Positions 13,806 through 26,265 of a stretch of DNA of 64,000 nucleotides are shown one piece after another. Positions within the stretch are counted from its first letter, which is position 1; each line of letters opens with the position of its first letter. Source of the DNA: Bagarius yarrelli (Eukaryota > Chordata > Actinopteri > Siluriformes > Sisoridae); NCBI GenBank assembly GCA_005784505.1, contig VCAZ01000040.1, positions 538,501-602,500 on the forward strand, read 5' to 3'. The notes beneath the pieces are model-generated. The model did no database searches. It saw nothing but the letters and a program-made list of their open reading frames with translations, and had not been told where the DNA came from. A program made the translations under genes and the position numbers.

Positions 13806-16800
13806 TAGCAAATACAAATACAGGTATGAACAGAAGACTGCTGATCTAACACTGCATTATTACAATGTTTTTTTTTTCACAAACTGGTCCCAAAATAAAC
13901 TTCAACTTTTGACTAAAATGTGATTTTAGCTTAATATTTTTATTCCAAAAGGCATCACTTCCCAGCAGAGCTGCCACTACGGATAGCTTATGCATATGAC
14001 AAACCCTGCTGGTTTCTTTAAAAAAATATAATTGTCTATAATTTTTTTAAGGATTTCAAAAACTAATAAATAAAAATGACATTGCATTAAATTCTTATAA
14101 TACATAGCCTATGCCTTGTACAGTATTTTGTACTTCAACCGTTGGGATTGATTTTATTGACCAGACAAATCTCCAGTTGGCATCATTGCAGACACTGCTG
14201 ATCCCCCTGCCAAATTTGGCCCAGATTTCCTGTCACTGCTGTCCAAGAAGCCTGTGGTCCTTTTGTGTTTTTATGGTAACCGATGCAAATTAGACAAGGG
14301 TGCAAACAGTAGCACTAAAAACTCAGCTTTAGCATTTTTTCCTAAATAAATATATAAAAAAAATCATCAACCATAATAATCAGCTTTGTTTTCTATTTAA
14401 CAATTCTGAAGAATTATAAAAATTCAATAGTTATATGGATTACACACTTATACCGTGTGTGTGAGAGAAAGAGTTAGGCAGTTGGCTGGAACAAACATAG
14501 ATGGAGATGCCAGGCTGCTAGAATCACTCCTTTTGTAGTAGGGAAGGTGTCTGACCCTCTTGGCTTTTGGCAGACCCCGTGGCCTGAATGTCAACCCACT
14601 TGAACACAGCTGTTCTGACACAGTATCCAGATGTCAAAAAGAGTGAGACAGTGAAAGAAACATGGAGCGAAAGGAGGGGGGTGTAGCCTACAAAAAAAAA
14701 GGAAAACAACCAGACACGGTGTACGGATAGCATGAATAGGGTAGTGTTTTGGCAATGTTATGACCTCGAGCTTAAGTTTTACTCTCTTATCTTGTGTCCA
14801 TCAGCAGCCATGACACAAAGTCATTTTTCTTTCTTATGATGTAACTGATTTACAGCCCCGAAGGACAAATAATAGGAAGTGATCCGAATTTGGCTAACTA
14901 CAGTGTTTTTAGCTCTTACGACTAGCTGTCTTTTCTTTTACTGCACTAAGAACATGAATACACTATCAGATAAGACAGTTAAGCTAACATCCATCGGTAA
15001 TAACTGAAGTCTCTGAGGATAGAAAAAATATTCTCATCCAGAATTATAATATACATGTATAATGTGGTCAGTAAGCATTCTTTAGTTAACGTCTTAAATA
15101 ATATATAACGTTACTACTATAAAAAAAGGAAAAGTAGTTTTAAACTTTGCTGTTATACATGTAGTAAAATCTATATGTATAAAAAGGTGTATATATGATA
15201 TAGCTGAATAAATTATATATAATATTTATTTTTCCCACAGGTAAAATATTAGAATGGCAAAAAAAGATTCTATTTAAGGAATCTATTCGATCAAATTTCT
15301 TATAGACATTTTCTCAGATGAGGTCAAAAAATGTGCCATTATTAAAAGAGTTCATTTATTAAAAGAGTTTATTTATTTATATAGTTATTAAAGGAGACTT
15401 TTTTGCTTTTATGCGTGAAGAAATAATGATCAAAATACGTTTCTTTCATATATATAAAATAAAATGTAACATTTGAAATATGCAGTGTCGGGTAGCTATT
15501 CGTAAAGTAAAACTAAAATAAAAAACCCAATACATTTTATAATTATTTTATATAACATTACACATACCTAAAATAGTAAGAAATGATTAATATTATTATT
15601 TTATCCATAGATATAAAAAATATATAGAATTTCACTTAACATTTATCAAAAGAGGCCAAGGCGAGATAGCAAGCGTGAACGTTCTTTACTTTTCGAAGTG
15701 TGTATCTTAGGACCTTTTGCCATAGTATTCTTTAATATATGGCAGCTAAAGCTGCTTTAAATTCCAGAAGCCTGCTTGGTTTCCCTTATGTTGCATTACG
15801 CAGGATATACGTTTTATTTTGAATAATGGCACGAGTACTAGATGTTAGAGATGAGTCACTCCATATGCTCTACAAAGACAAGCGCAGGGCTGTTTTCACT
15901 TCTCTCATCTGTTCTTACACTCTTTGATCCACTCCGGATACAAGACATCCAGGTCATGAGTGTAAGCTTCTGTGCTGAGGAATTATATTGTACAAGCCAC
16001 AGTTGGTTCCAGGAAAATCTGTTGCCAATAGACTTTTTTTCAAGTCATAGTGAATGGGAAGTTTTTAATAAACATTTTTTAATGTGTGATTTTAGGCATA
16101 TCTGCTCTTTCTTTAACATTCTCTCAGACCAGGCCAGCGGCGCACTAGTCCACTACACACACAGAAAGATTGATGTGGACCTTTTCTACGCCTCTCAACC
16201 AGCGCTGTATTCTTTTTTGCTGTGAAATTCAATCATCTTAGCCAGGTTTTACTCCTGACTGCCCAACTTCTGCTCATGCCCCGCAACCCCCCGCCCATGC
16301 TGAAGTGCTATAGCAATCCTAGAAAAACATGTAGACCCTCAGACACTGGCTGGTCTGCAAGAAAGAGAGAAGAATTGATAGGAAGTCCTTGCTGATTGAT
16401 ACAGGATGAGAGTGACTAGAGCTATCCTGGGGGCCAGAGAACCTCAGCTGGAGTCAGCTTCCATCGCTGATGTAGAAATGTACCGAACAATCAGATTTGT
16501 CTTCCGTTTACCTTTTCCTCTTTTTGAATTCCTGCTCGTGTGGCTCTGCAAGGCCAAATGAACAGAGCTATAATGAATTTTCTCACATATATTCATACGT
16601 TAGTACTCACTGACGACAGATAACAGGTCCTTTGTCTCCAATCAGAGCCCTTTATATATTTTCTGCACCACACCTCTTTTTTGCTTTTAACAAAAATTCT
16701 GAGAAATATAAAATGATTCTTAAGCTTAGGTCTCCTTCTTAACCATGCCGAGAATAGTATGCTTCTTGTCTGAGAAGAGGGGAAAACTAGAGACAGCGAA

Positions 16801-18099
16801 AGAGAGAAAATCCCTGCTTAGATGCCTTTGTTACCACCGTCTAGAATTGAGAATTTATTCAATGTCCATCAAACTCTTCTTGAGGTGGTAGGGCAGTCGT
16901 TCTAGCTTTTTATACAGAGATATGTACATCCTAAAGCTCTGGGCTCTCTCCTCATTATCACAAAGATCCCTCCTTACTAGCACATGTATGTATAATAAAT
17001 GAAACCTGAGCAAAGGGAGTGGTAGCTCTGCATTTTAGCTGTGAAACAGCTTAAACCTGTAAAGGACCTCTACGTTAGTCTGGAAGTGGTAGAACAAGAT
17101 CCTGGATCCCAGTCACAATCAAATATGTAGTCATTACAGTGTATTATCGATACATTGGTCAGCTACAGTTTCTTTAGTAAAGAAAAAAAGCTAATAAGGC
17201 TTAAATGCTAAATATTTGACTACATGGTAAAAATCATTAGCTTTAAAGCTGACATTATTATTGGTATTTGGACCGGCATTTTGTTACATTTATAGTTTTT
17301 TTTTTTAGTTTTATAATTTTAGTTTTAATTATGTTTAAAATTATATTCACAACATTTGGTTCACAATTTTCTTAATATCTAAATATATCAATATTGACTG
17401 GTTCACTATGTCACAGACTAAGTAGCAATCTAAAACTCTGTTGGGAGGTAATATAAGAAGAGAACAAAGAAAGATCATTTTAAATAAAACAAGGGATTTG
17501 AAAAGAGTTGAAATAAAGAATCAGTATTTTTTTATACTTAAGTTATTGTATATGGCAAAAAGTGCGAATGTCTGTGTACCAAATTTGATGTATAAGCGAT
17601 ATATTTAACTATTAATTAGTTTGCAAGGTTAGAAATTCTTTGAATGTCCAGACTTGGTGGTGTGGTCAAGGTATTTGGGTTGATAATTCCTAAGCACACA
17701 TAATAACCATTGAATAGTTCCCTGGTGGGCTAATAACACTAATTTATACCCCTAGAGTTGGGTGTTTTTCCAGGATTTAGTCTCATGTTTGAACAAGTCA
17801 TTAATCCTGCCTATCCTTTCAGTGGCTCAATATAAACCTATAACTCGGAAAAAACATATTGAATCTGACTTTTCTTTTATTTTAAAGTGTATTTTCCTTA
17901 AAGTGCAAGATTTAAAAACACACTTTTAGGTCTGATCTGATATCCTCATTAATTTTTTTCTTCTTTTTTAAAAAACGTTACAAAATAACATATTATAATA
18001 CATAAATCCGCACTGACAAACTCACACTTAAACCAAATGTTTTTTTTTTCACATACAAAGCTTCAATAGGCTGTCAGGAACAGATCAAGAGTGTGTGCA

Positions 18100-18480
18100 C
18101 ATACAGTACGTCTGCCCGAGCTCCTTGATCGATGTCCTGGCTGAAAGCATCATTCTGCAGGAGCTGTTTAAAAGGGACACCCACTCTTTGTGTTCGATTC
18201 ATCGGGAGGCTATTGTTCCCCTCTTTCAACAGCATTTACAATGGCTGAGCACATTTGAAAAACAACAGTAGATTAACTGTGCTGCCAGTGTATTAAAGTC
18301 TGAAGAATGGTCCCTCAAAGGCGATGTCATTCACTCTTTTGCATACATGGGGCAGGGCCTTGTCCCCTTTTGCCACAGACATTATGAGAAGCCCTCTAGT
18401 TTTAAAACTCCCAACATAATTTGTCAAAGCTGGGAATTTGGGTTCAATTTGTTTGAAGTGTTTATTTTTTAACACCAGTC
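18100..18480. promoter_or_regulatory. candidate conserved non-coding block upstream of exon 6
   Basis: A repeat-free block of balanced base composition directly upstream of exon 6. It has two SOX-like cores (CTATTGTTCC near 18212, ACAATGG near 18238) and CTCAAAGG near 18313. It could be an intronic enhancer or a splicing-related conserved region; neither is shown. Confidence 0.27.
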
Positions 18481-18566
18481 ACCCATACTTAAAGTTTACA
18501 CTGAAAAAATGTGGGGGTAAGGCTTTCTATGTGTGACTCAGTTCTTGTTCTTTTTTTTTTTTGCAG

Positions 18567-18732
18567 GTGTGGTTCAGCAATAGACGAGCCAGATGGCGAA
18601 AACAAGCTGGAGCCAATCAGCTTGCTGCATTCAACCACCTGTTACCAGGAGGTTTTCCAGCAACAAGCATGCCAACTTTGCCCACGTATCAGCTCCCTGA
18701 GCCCAGCTACCCTACCACCGCTCTCTCACAGG
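18567..18732 (+). CDS. pax7: Pax7 exon 6: end of homeodomain and start of C-terminal region
   Basis: This 166-bp exon has its acceptor in a T-rich tract ending GCAG. It begins [13 protein letters not shown], the recognition-helix half of the homeodomain, with Ser at position 50 (V47 W48 F49 S50 N51). Ser50 is the hallmark of Pax-type homeodomains and sets the preference for dimeric TAAT sites. It continues with the Pax7-type run [18 protein letters not shown] and [17 protein letters not shown]. The exon ends after CAG plus one base (G). That base combines with the first two of exon 7 to give Asp, which decides the donor as G/GTATGC at 18733. Confidence 0.97.
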
Positions 18733-18809
18733 GTATGCCTTTAAAATCGACCCCTTGGTGTGAGACGTGTGGTTTGATGATTTGCTAATAATATCAATGT
18801 ATTCTGCAG
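18733..18809 (+). other. pax7: pax7 intron 6 (77 bp)
   Basis: A very short intron with a GTATGC donor and a TTCTGCAG acceptor. A TGCTAAT sequence at 18784-18790, about 20 nt before the acceptor, is a plausible branch point. Retention would shift the frame (77 is not a multiple of 3), and a TAA is met within the intron. Confidence 0.95.
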
Positions 18810-19006
18810 ATGGCAGTAGCACAGTGCACCGGCCGCAGCCTTTGCCCCCCTCCACCATGCATCAGGGCAGCCTTTCCAGTGACAGCAGCTCTGCCTATGG
18901 CCTCTCGTCCAATCGGCACAGCTTTTCCAGCTACACTGACACTTTCATGAGCCAGTCAGCATCCGGCAACCCCATGAACCCCGTCAACAATGGTCTCTCT
19001 CCACAG
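18810..19006 (+). CDS. pax7: Pax7 exon 7: C-terminal Ser/Pro-rich region
   Basis: This 197-bp exon opens with the last two bases of the split Asp codon and reads [18 protein letters not shown], a segment shared with mammalian Pax7. It continues through a Ser-rich stretch ([20 protein letters not shown]) and [13 protein letters not shown], and ends on a codon boundary at CAG/GTTAGT. The long alanine run that mammalian Pax7 has between MHQGG and DTSSAY is absent; a short serine-rich segment takes its place. The region belongs to the transactivation part of the protein, where sequence is looser than in the DNA-binding domains. Confidence 0.96.
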
Positions 19007-20002
19007 GTTAGTAAGGGTCATTGACCAAAGTGTGTAAATATTCCTCTCTAAAGACAGACGTCAAGGAGTTTCTCAAGTGGAATTACGAGAGCTGTGCGAT
19101 GATAAAGGAGAGTGCGCTTTGTGTGTCGCCGTGTCTGTGCTGCGATTGAATGTGTCTCTTGGGCGTGAAAGAGATCCTTTTCAAAAGAAGTAGCGTTTAG
19201 ATAGGAAAAGATTTTCCCTTGTGTTTTTCCCTGTTTAGGTGTTGTGAAGATACGATTTTTGTTATTAATATTCTTTTATTTTATGTGCTCTCATAATTAA
19301 AATAAAACCCCCAAAAAACAATAATGGTTTGATTTGAAAGACTTTTAGAGCTTGAACATAAAACAATGGCAGATGCCCTGCAGAGAACAAATCCACTGCT
19401 GCATAATGAAAGCAGGGGAAAGAACAGCGCCATGGCTTACGGAGAAAAGGAATAATCGCTCCAAACTAATTAGTCTATTCATTTAATTGTATGCAAGTAA
19501 TTTTCCGGAGTTAATATATGTTTAAAAAAAGTCAAGATGCTTTAATTAAGTGTAACAAATGAATCAGTGGGTTTGAGATGAGAGCAAAAGTGATTGCCGC
19601 TTTACACACGGGAAGAGTAGATAGCTAATGGGTTGACTGGATGAAACTGTTTAATGTCGGTCGTATTTCCATTTGCACAAGTTTTTTTACATTTATTCTG
19701 CTTTTTGGCTCAGTTCTACTACAAACAACATGCGTTTAAAAAAAGCTTTCGAATGAAAGATAGCGCCTCTCTAATCAAAAATGGCCGATGTTATGCTAAT
19801 CACTAACAAAAATAAATAAATTATGTACAATTACGCACAGGCACTGGGCAGTTCTGCTTACTTTAAGCAGCAAGATCAATCTAACAGGCATAAAATATGA
19901 TTAAAATGGTGTATAAGGATCTGAAAATAAAATTCAATTTCTTAATTGCCTGCAATTACCCCCTCATTCACACACACTGCACCACCACACCATTAGGAGA
20001 CG

Positions 20003-20023
20003 TTTTTTTTTTTTTTTTTTTTT
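20003..20023. repeat. poly-T tract
   Basis: Twenty-one T residues in a row. I see no retroposon body next to it. Confidence 0.95.
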
Positions 20024-20229
20024 ATATCAAGGAAGTGCGCTTTACGTTTTAGACTTGAGTGCACTTGTAATGTATGTTTTTCAGTGAACTTATACTTTAC
20101 AATCCCTATTTCAAAAGAAAAATCACGACAAATTTGGCAGCTGAAAATGTATTTTTAATCGATATTTAGTTACTATGCTTAAAACACTACACATTGCAAC
20201 TGAGATTAAAAATAAAAAATAAAAATAAA

Positions 20230-20261
<32 letters not shown>

Positions 20262-20266
20262 ATATT
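20230..20266. repeat. (TA)n microsatellite
   Basis: A TA dinucleotide run with one TTTA interruption near 20247. Confidence 0.95.
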
Positions 20267-20329
20267 TGATGCCTAATATACACAAAAACCACTTTTGCTT
20301 AAAGTTTAAATTGGATTTTCTTTCTCCAT

Positions 20330-20530
20330 TTCTATGCTGAGGATGTTACCATCCTCTACATTTTACCCTTTCACCCTCTTGCACATGCCACATGTGGCAA
20401 GTCCATCAAGCCCTTATTTCAGGGAAAATGATGTCCTTTTTGACAAGAGTATCATAGTTCAGCTAATCATCTCACTGTGAGTCAATGATCATTAGAGAAC
20501 CAGCCGTGCTCCAAAACATCTCTGTTTCGT
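20330..20530. promoter_or_regulatory. candidate conserved block with palindromic E-box
   Basis: A unique block containing the perfect 14-bp palindrome TGCCACATGTGGCA (20386-20399), centred on the E-box CACATGTG. It also carries an ATGATCATTA-like core near 20486. The call is inferred from motif and composition. Confidence 0.28.
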
Positions 20531-21633
20531 TCAACATATTGCTTTTTGTTTCGTCTGTTTTTTTTTTTTTTACATCGTTGTTTTCTGTTCCATTTTTTAA
20601 AATATGTTCACCACTGATTCACTTATGATATGGAGAAATATGGAAAAAGTAGCACACTATAATTATATTGCGCCACAATTTGACTGTATTGCGACTTTGT
20701 TAAGATGTAACAAAACGGCAAGAAAATTAATTAATTAGATAATTCATGCAACGTCAATATATAAAAATATTGTACATTTTATTAAAGCAGAAAACACCAT
20801 CAAAAAAGAAAAACTTGATTATGTTGACACACCCTTTTACAACTTGCTGGCATTGCAAATGCCAAAATTGCTATAATTGTAGACAAATAATTCAATTAAC
20901 AGCCCCGAAAGCTAAAGACAACTAGGAAGAGGCTGATAAGCAGATATAACTCCAAAAAAGATGTATTTAAAAAGATGCATTAACATTTGTATTGAAACTA
21001 TATCCCTGAAATATAACAACAAGATTTTTTCACGGTTGTGTTTAGGGGCTGTACAAACAAAAAAATAGACAATATTTTCTAATATTCATACATTCATATG
21101 GTCACTTAGTTATTTTAGAGCCACGTTGTGATTTCAAAAACAGCTTTAAGCACATTTCCCTCATCTCTGTAGACCAAAGCCTGTAGATCTTTTTTTTTTT
21201 GTACGTTTCTTTTTTAAAGGAGGGGTAAATCCACTAAAATTTCGCTACAAAATCAATGTCCCTGTAGTTGTGTTTGCTCGTCCCGACAATCTCAATCCGT
21301 CTTGCATTGACAACTGAAGAAGAGCTACTCGGCTTGCTTCTGTTAACAATTTAAGATATACCTTTATTCGTCCCACATTGAAGAAATTTTTAGCACTATT
21401 TACTAGTTTATATCATTCTATCACTTTGTCTTTAGAAACATTCTCCATTCTACAAGTTTTTTTTGTGGCACAATATTTGCTCTGCTTTCAATGTTACATC
21501 GATCGCTATGGATTTTAAATCAAACGTGAGATCACCTGCGCAATGTTATGCCCAATATGCACTTATTCATTTGATTATTATTAATTCAAGCCTCTTATAT
21601 CAATCATCTGTTTGTATTAATGCCAGAGAGCCT

Positions 21634-21785
21634 TACTGTTAGCGCAGTGGTTAAAGTTTTAGCCTGCTGACCAGAAGATCATGGATTCGATACCTGGAAC
21701 CACAAAATTAACACTGCCGGGCCCTTTACCCCAAACTGCTCAGTTGCATAAACGAAATTTACTCTAGATGAAAGCCTCTATTAAA
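21634..21785 (+). mobile_element. tRNA-derived SINE, family 1, degenerate
   Basis: The head has a polymerase III box A-like TTAGCGCAGTGG followed by TTAAAG, and a box B-like GGATTCGATACC. The body contains GGGCCCTTTACCCC and CTGCTCAGTTGCATAA, which match the body of the better-preserved copies at 46-49 kb. The tail is decayed (ACTCTAGATGAAAG). It is the only SINE recognised inside pax7. Confidence 0.8.
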
Positions 21786-22299
21786 TGGCAGAAATGTTAT
21801 ATTATTTTTGTCTGTGTATTCTAAAAAATATCTAAATAATAAGAAACAAAAGTGATTTTTGAAGTATGTCCTCATTTGTATGGTTACTGAAAGAGTAGAA
21901 ATGCCTTCTTCAGAAGTTCTTGTCACAGGGAACGTCCATGTTGAACACCCCTCTCTCATTAAGGTGCAGACAGACCACTTTGTTAGCGGGGAGATTTGGA
22001 GGGAAACGCCTGCTACATGGTAAAAGTGGCGGTTTGCCAGGCTGTAACCTAATCCTACTGGGCCAACAGGTGTAAGCTATCGGCTCACACATAGCACTTA
22101 GCCTTCGCCAAGTATGCACTTTCTCACTGCATTTTTTTTAGAAAAAACCTGGTATAAACCACACTCTTATTATTCCTACTGTTTACATCAGTAAAGCCAC
22201 AATATTGTTTTAAGTTTAACCTCTCAAGACTAAAAGCTAACCGTTTTGGTCAGCTTTAGAAGAGTCTGCTTTAAATTGCGAGTTGTTCTTATATTTTTA

Positions 22300-22445
<146 letters not shown>

Positions 22446-23914
22446 AAATTATATTGAAATTCGCTTCTTACTCAACTAAACTCAATTAACTTATTTTTTT
22501 TCCCCTAAAACTACAAAGTTTAAGGCTTTGTTTACTCTAATGTGTACAAAATGTAAAATATGCGACATTTAAACTCCCAGAAATGTTTAAAGCTTCCTTA
22601 CAGAAAGCAACCTGTCATAAAAAAATGACTACATAGAGTTGCAGTAGTTGTGGGAGGAAAAGGAGGGATGTGGTGAAAGAGAATGTAATTTTGCAGTCGG
22701 AAGATTTATGTTTTGGAATGAAGGAACTCTGGCTAGCATTTGATGTTAGGAAGGGGAGAGTGCCTAGGCTGGGTTTCAGCACTGGGGGATCAGAGGCAGA
22801 GCAGCGTTCACCCTCGCTCCCTTTGATCTGTATCCCCAGGCCTCGGTGCATGAGCCGCACACACACTAGCCCAGACCTCTCCAGTGATTCCTGACAACTG
22901 TCAGCTAGAGATAAGGGAGGGGGGACTCAAACCTCGCTCGCCTCTCCCATTAGCACCGCTGCCACTTTAAACAGGATGAATTATTTTTAAGAAGCCCGCA
23001 CAGGGGTTGCCAAAAAAGAAAGTGTTATGTGGTGGGAGGTTATGGTGTGGGGAGAAAAAGAAATATGATTGCGATTTGGCCAGGTCTGTTGGAGCTTCCT
23101 GGGACATTGGGCACCTGTATGTCTGTGGAAAAGTTTGTCTTCAGGTAGTGGTGCTGAAAAAAATGATTGTTTTGTTTTATTGAGCAATTGATGTTCTTGT
23201 TAACACATAGCTATATAGTCTGGGAGCAAAATACTCATTAATTAAAACATGTCTTAAATATGGATGCTGTTTCAATTTGGCAGGAATTTAAAGGTAAGCA
23301 GCTTTAGACCCGCTGGGAAGCTGCCAAAAAACCAGAGGAATTTAAATCATGCCTACTGGCAGATTGCTTTCTGCACATATTTATTCCTCTCCCCTCCTGC
23401 ACACACTCTTTCTCTATATGTCTTTACCCAGACTGAATGGAAATGCGGCATCCGTGCCTGTATTCATCACAGATAGTTCTCAGAGTTCTCAGGTCTCACC
23501 GAATAACTTTGTGTGCTCATCTCCCAATAAGTGGACAACTGAATGATACCAAATAGACTGTACAGCTGGGCAAAGTATGAAGGGGGTTGTTTTATATGTA
23601 AATTACTGAAGCCGGGCTTTTTCGTTAATTTTACTGCGGAGGCTGTAGAATTAATTTGTTCTATTAATTTAGTGCAGGCATAATAAGCATTCTTATGAGA
23701 ATCATGGTAATGTCTTAATGACTAATTTTTCTTGTTAAATAGGCAGACGAGATGTCTCATCTAAATTCGGTATTCAAGTATTATTCATTTTCCAGAGATG
23801 TGTTTTTTTTAGTAAAATGCTTGTATCCTGTTACACCGCTAACCGCTAAAACAAGTCAACTGTCTCTGACTTCAACTGTCTTCAACTGTCTCTAGTTGCT
23901 CTCACATTTTCCCC

Positions 23915-23953
23915 ATCTCTCTCTCTCTGTCTCTCTCTCTCTCTCTTTCTCTC
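23915..23953. repeat. (CT)n microsatellite, interrupted
   Basis: A CT run broken by single GT and TTT interruptions. It is preceded by two copies of TTCAACTGTC (around 23872-23891). Confidence 0.9.
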
Positions 23954-24225
23954 CATCTTCGTATGGAGCATTCTTATAACACTATTGAAATGCAAGTGTT
24001 TGTGTGGGTGAGAGATAGTTCCTTACTTAAAGTAAGCGGTTACATCCCATCATGTAGGTAAAATTTAAAATGCAATTTGTATTTCAATATACAAGTAACC
24101 AAAATAAAATTGACCAAAACCTCAAAGGCTATAAGTTTTTTTTTTTATGTCATGTACATACAGAAGTAGCTATTAGTTTCAAAGTTACAACTTATTAATA
24201 CTTATTTTTAGTAAATTATTTTTAG

Positions 24226-24242
24226 TATATTATATATATATA

Positions 24243-24286
<44 letters not shown>

Positions 24287-24295
24287 TATATATAC
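24226..24295. repeat. (AT)n microsatellite
   Basis: An AT dinucleotide run with two small interruptions. Confidence 0.95.
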
Positions 24296-25424
24296 ATGTA
24301 GTGATTTCTTGTCCTAGATTTATCTATGGCCATTTTATTACTAAAATTTCTGTAAATCCATGGCCAAAAGTTGGACACCCTACCAGCACATTCGCATAAG
24401 TGTGTCTCTCCCACATTTTGTGAGCTGCCACAAAGTTAGACGGCTATTCTCATGTCACTGCAAGGAAAGTAAGTTCCGTGTGCATGTGATGTATTCGTTT
24501 CAGATAACCCCCTAACAGACATGAATCTATGATTATTTACATAAAACTAACTTTCCCCTGCAGTCATCTGCTGTTCTTTATTTTAGACTCGCTGACTAGA
24601 TTTGGATGGTTTATTGTTTGGCTTGTAATTTTTTGCACTGTATTTATATTGCTTCAATAGGTTTATGATTAAAACTCTCAAGCTGTACTATCTCTCTTTC
24701 GCCACACTAAGCACTGCTGGAGTCCCCATCTGGCCTGTGCTAACTGTTCTGCTCTGGCTCCCGATCTCCAGCTGAGATTTATTTCACTGTTTATTTACAT
24801 GTAATTATCTCTATGAGGTGCCGATATTAACACTGTCAAGAACAATTTGACCTGACATTCTTCACTGTGCCTGCTGCCTGCTGTTTATAGCAAACAACCC
24901 TCCACCCCACGGCCCCCTTTCCAGCCACCCACCACCCGCCGACTCCCGCCTCCACCTTGCATTATTCTTGGAGTCGGTTGCTGTGCCTTTTCCTCCCATC
25001 CACTCTTATGAAATCATTTTAAAGCAATCGTTTAATTTAGCGGAGGCGGCTGTGCGAAGCAGACAGACCGAAGCAGCTTGGAGGTCAGAGGGGGATGTTT
25101 GTTCGTGTGCCTGAATTCATCCCACACTGCTGCAAACATATTGGAAAAAGTAATCGGATTGTAGTGCGTTCTTGTGCTGCACATCAACGCAACAGGGTGC
25201 ATTAACCTTTGGTTAGTAAGAGGCCTCATAGCACTTACAGATATTTAGGAACTGGTGTTGCTGGAAAGATGAGTTTTGCTGTGTTTCTATTTTTTTTTAG
25301 TTGTTCTATCACTTTTTATAAAAAAGTAATTAATACACTGTTTTGTAAATGCATTCACACTACATTATGAACATAAAATTGTTGTTTCTTAATTGTTTTT
25401 TGTAAAGATTGGACTGCTAAACAG

Positions 25425-25740
25425 ATCCGGCTCTAGGCATGGGCAGGGGTGGGCTGAGCCCACCTAACTGTCTGTCTTGCCCACCCATCAAAAATTTGGT
25501 AAAGATAGCATATACAAATACCAATTTAATTTATCTAACTATTTTGAAATTTTGAAAACATATTTGTGCTTAATTTTACTTAATATAATCTTCTCAAACA
25601 AGCCTAAAAAAGTAGATTAGTGCAACAATATTTTTACTATTCTATCATTTAACTAGTTAAATTTTACAGGGTATCTATCTCCTCAACCCTATCCCCAAAA
25701 ATTGCCCACCTGGGATATCTGTCTGCCCTGGCAATAAACA
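25425..25740. repeat. possible dispersed repeat, unclassified
   Basis: The left edge, CCGGCTCTAGGCATGGGC, resembles the complement of sequences at about 32420-32446 and 44330-44356 (ATGCCTT-GGC-GGCTCTG). GTGGGCTGAGCCCACC near the left and TGCCCACCTGGGATATC near the right suggest related ends. No coding remnant was seen. It may be a non-autonomous DNA element. Confidence 0.35.
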
Positions 25741-25839
25741 GGCCTGCTGGTTAACTGTCTAATAAAAATATCACTTTTCACTAAGTGCTGTAATACTAGT
25801 AACATTTCGCTGGTACGACTTATACCCTTTGGTTCGACC

Positions 25840-26265
25840 ACCCAGTCATTTCTTATCTATCAGTCATGGATTAAGGAGTCCGTTAGTGGGCCAGGTTACT
25901 GTAAGCATTGAAAAAGCCATATGCCCAGTATTTCCCATATCTAACGTGTTGCTAAAATTGACAGCTTGTTTGGCTGCATGCTAATCGTTCTCATCAGGAC
26001 CCAGCTTGTCAGTGCCCACTTTCTGTCACTGTCAATCACATACCTAATTTGAAACAATTAAGGTCTCCCATAGCGCCTCTTTCCTCCTTTCCTCCCCCTC
26101 TGCTTATTATATTTCCTTCATGCCTTTTTTATAGACCAGCCGTTCTCCCCCTTTCCTCCTGCATCACCCTGGTCTCCATTGCAGGTTTTTTTGGCCGATG
26201 CTACTTTTCACTTTCAATTAATGTGCAGTGGCCCATTAATGCAATGACACACGGGTAGGAAAAGA
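25840..26265. promoter_or_regulatory. candidate conserved non-coding block, intron 7
   Basis: A unique block with ATTAATG (26217-26223) facing CATTAAT (26234-26240), a GCATGCTAATCG octamer/homeobox-like core near 25977, and TGACAG/CTGTCA MEIS/TGIF-type motifs (near 25958 and 26025). The density of homeodomain-type cores in a repeat-free stretch is the basis; function is inferred. Confidence 0.3.

Noticed and set aside
15842..16225. 127-codon open frame in intron 5
   Set aside because: It is intronic, with no recognisable domain and no splice context linking it to pax7. Composition-driven openness is the simpler reading.
18511..18744. Open frame in a second frame across exon 6
   Set aside because: It is a shadow of the real exon; the splice-consistent frame gives the homeodomain VWFSNRRAR.
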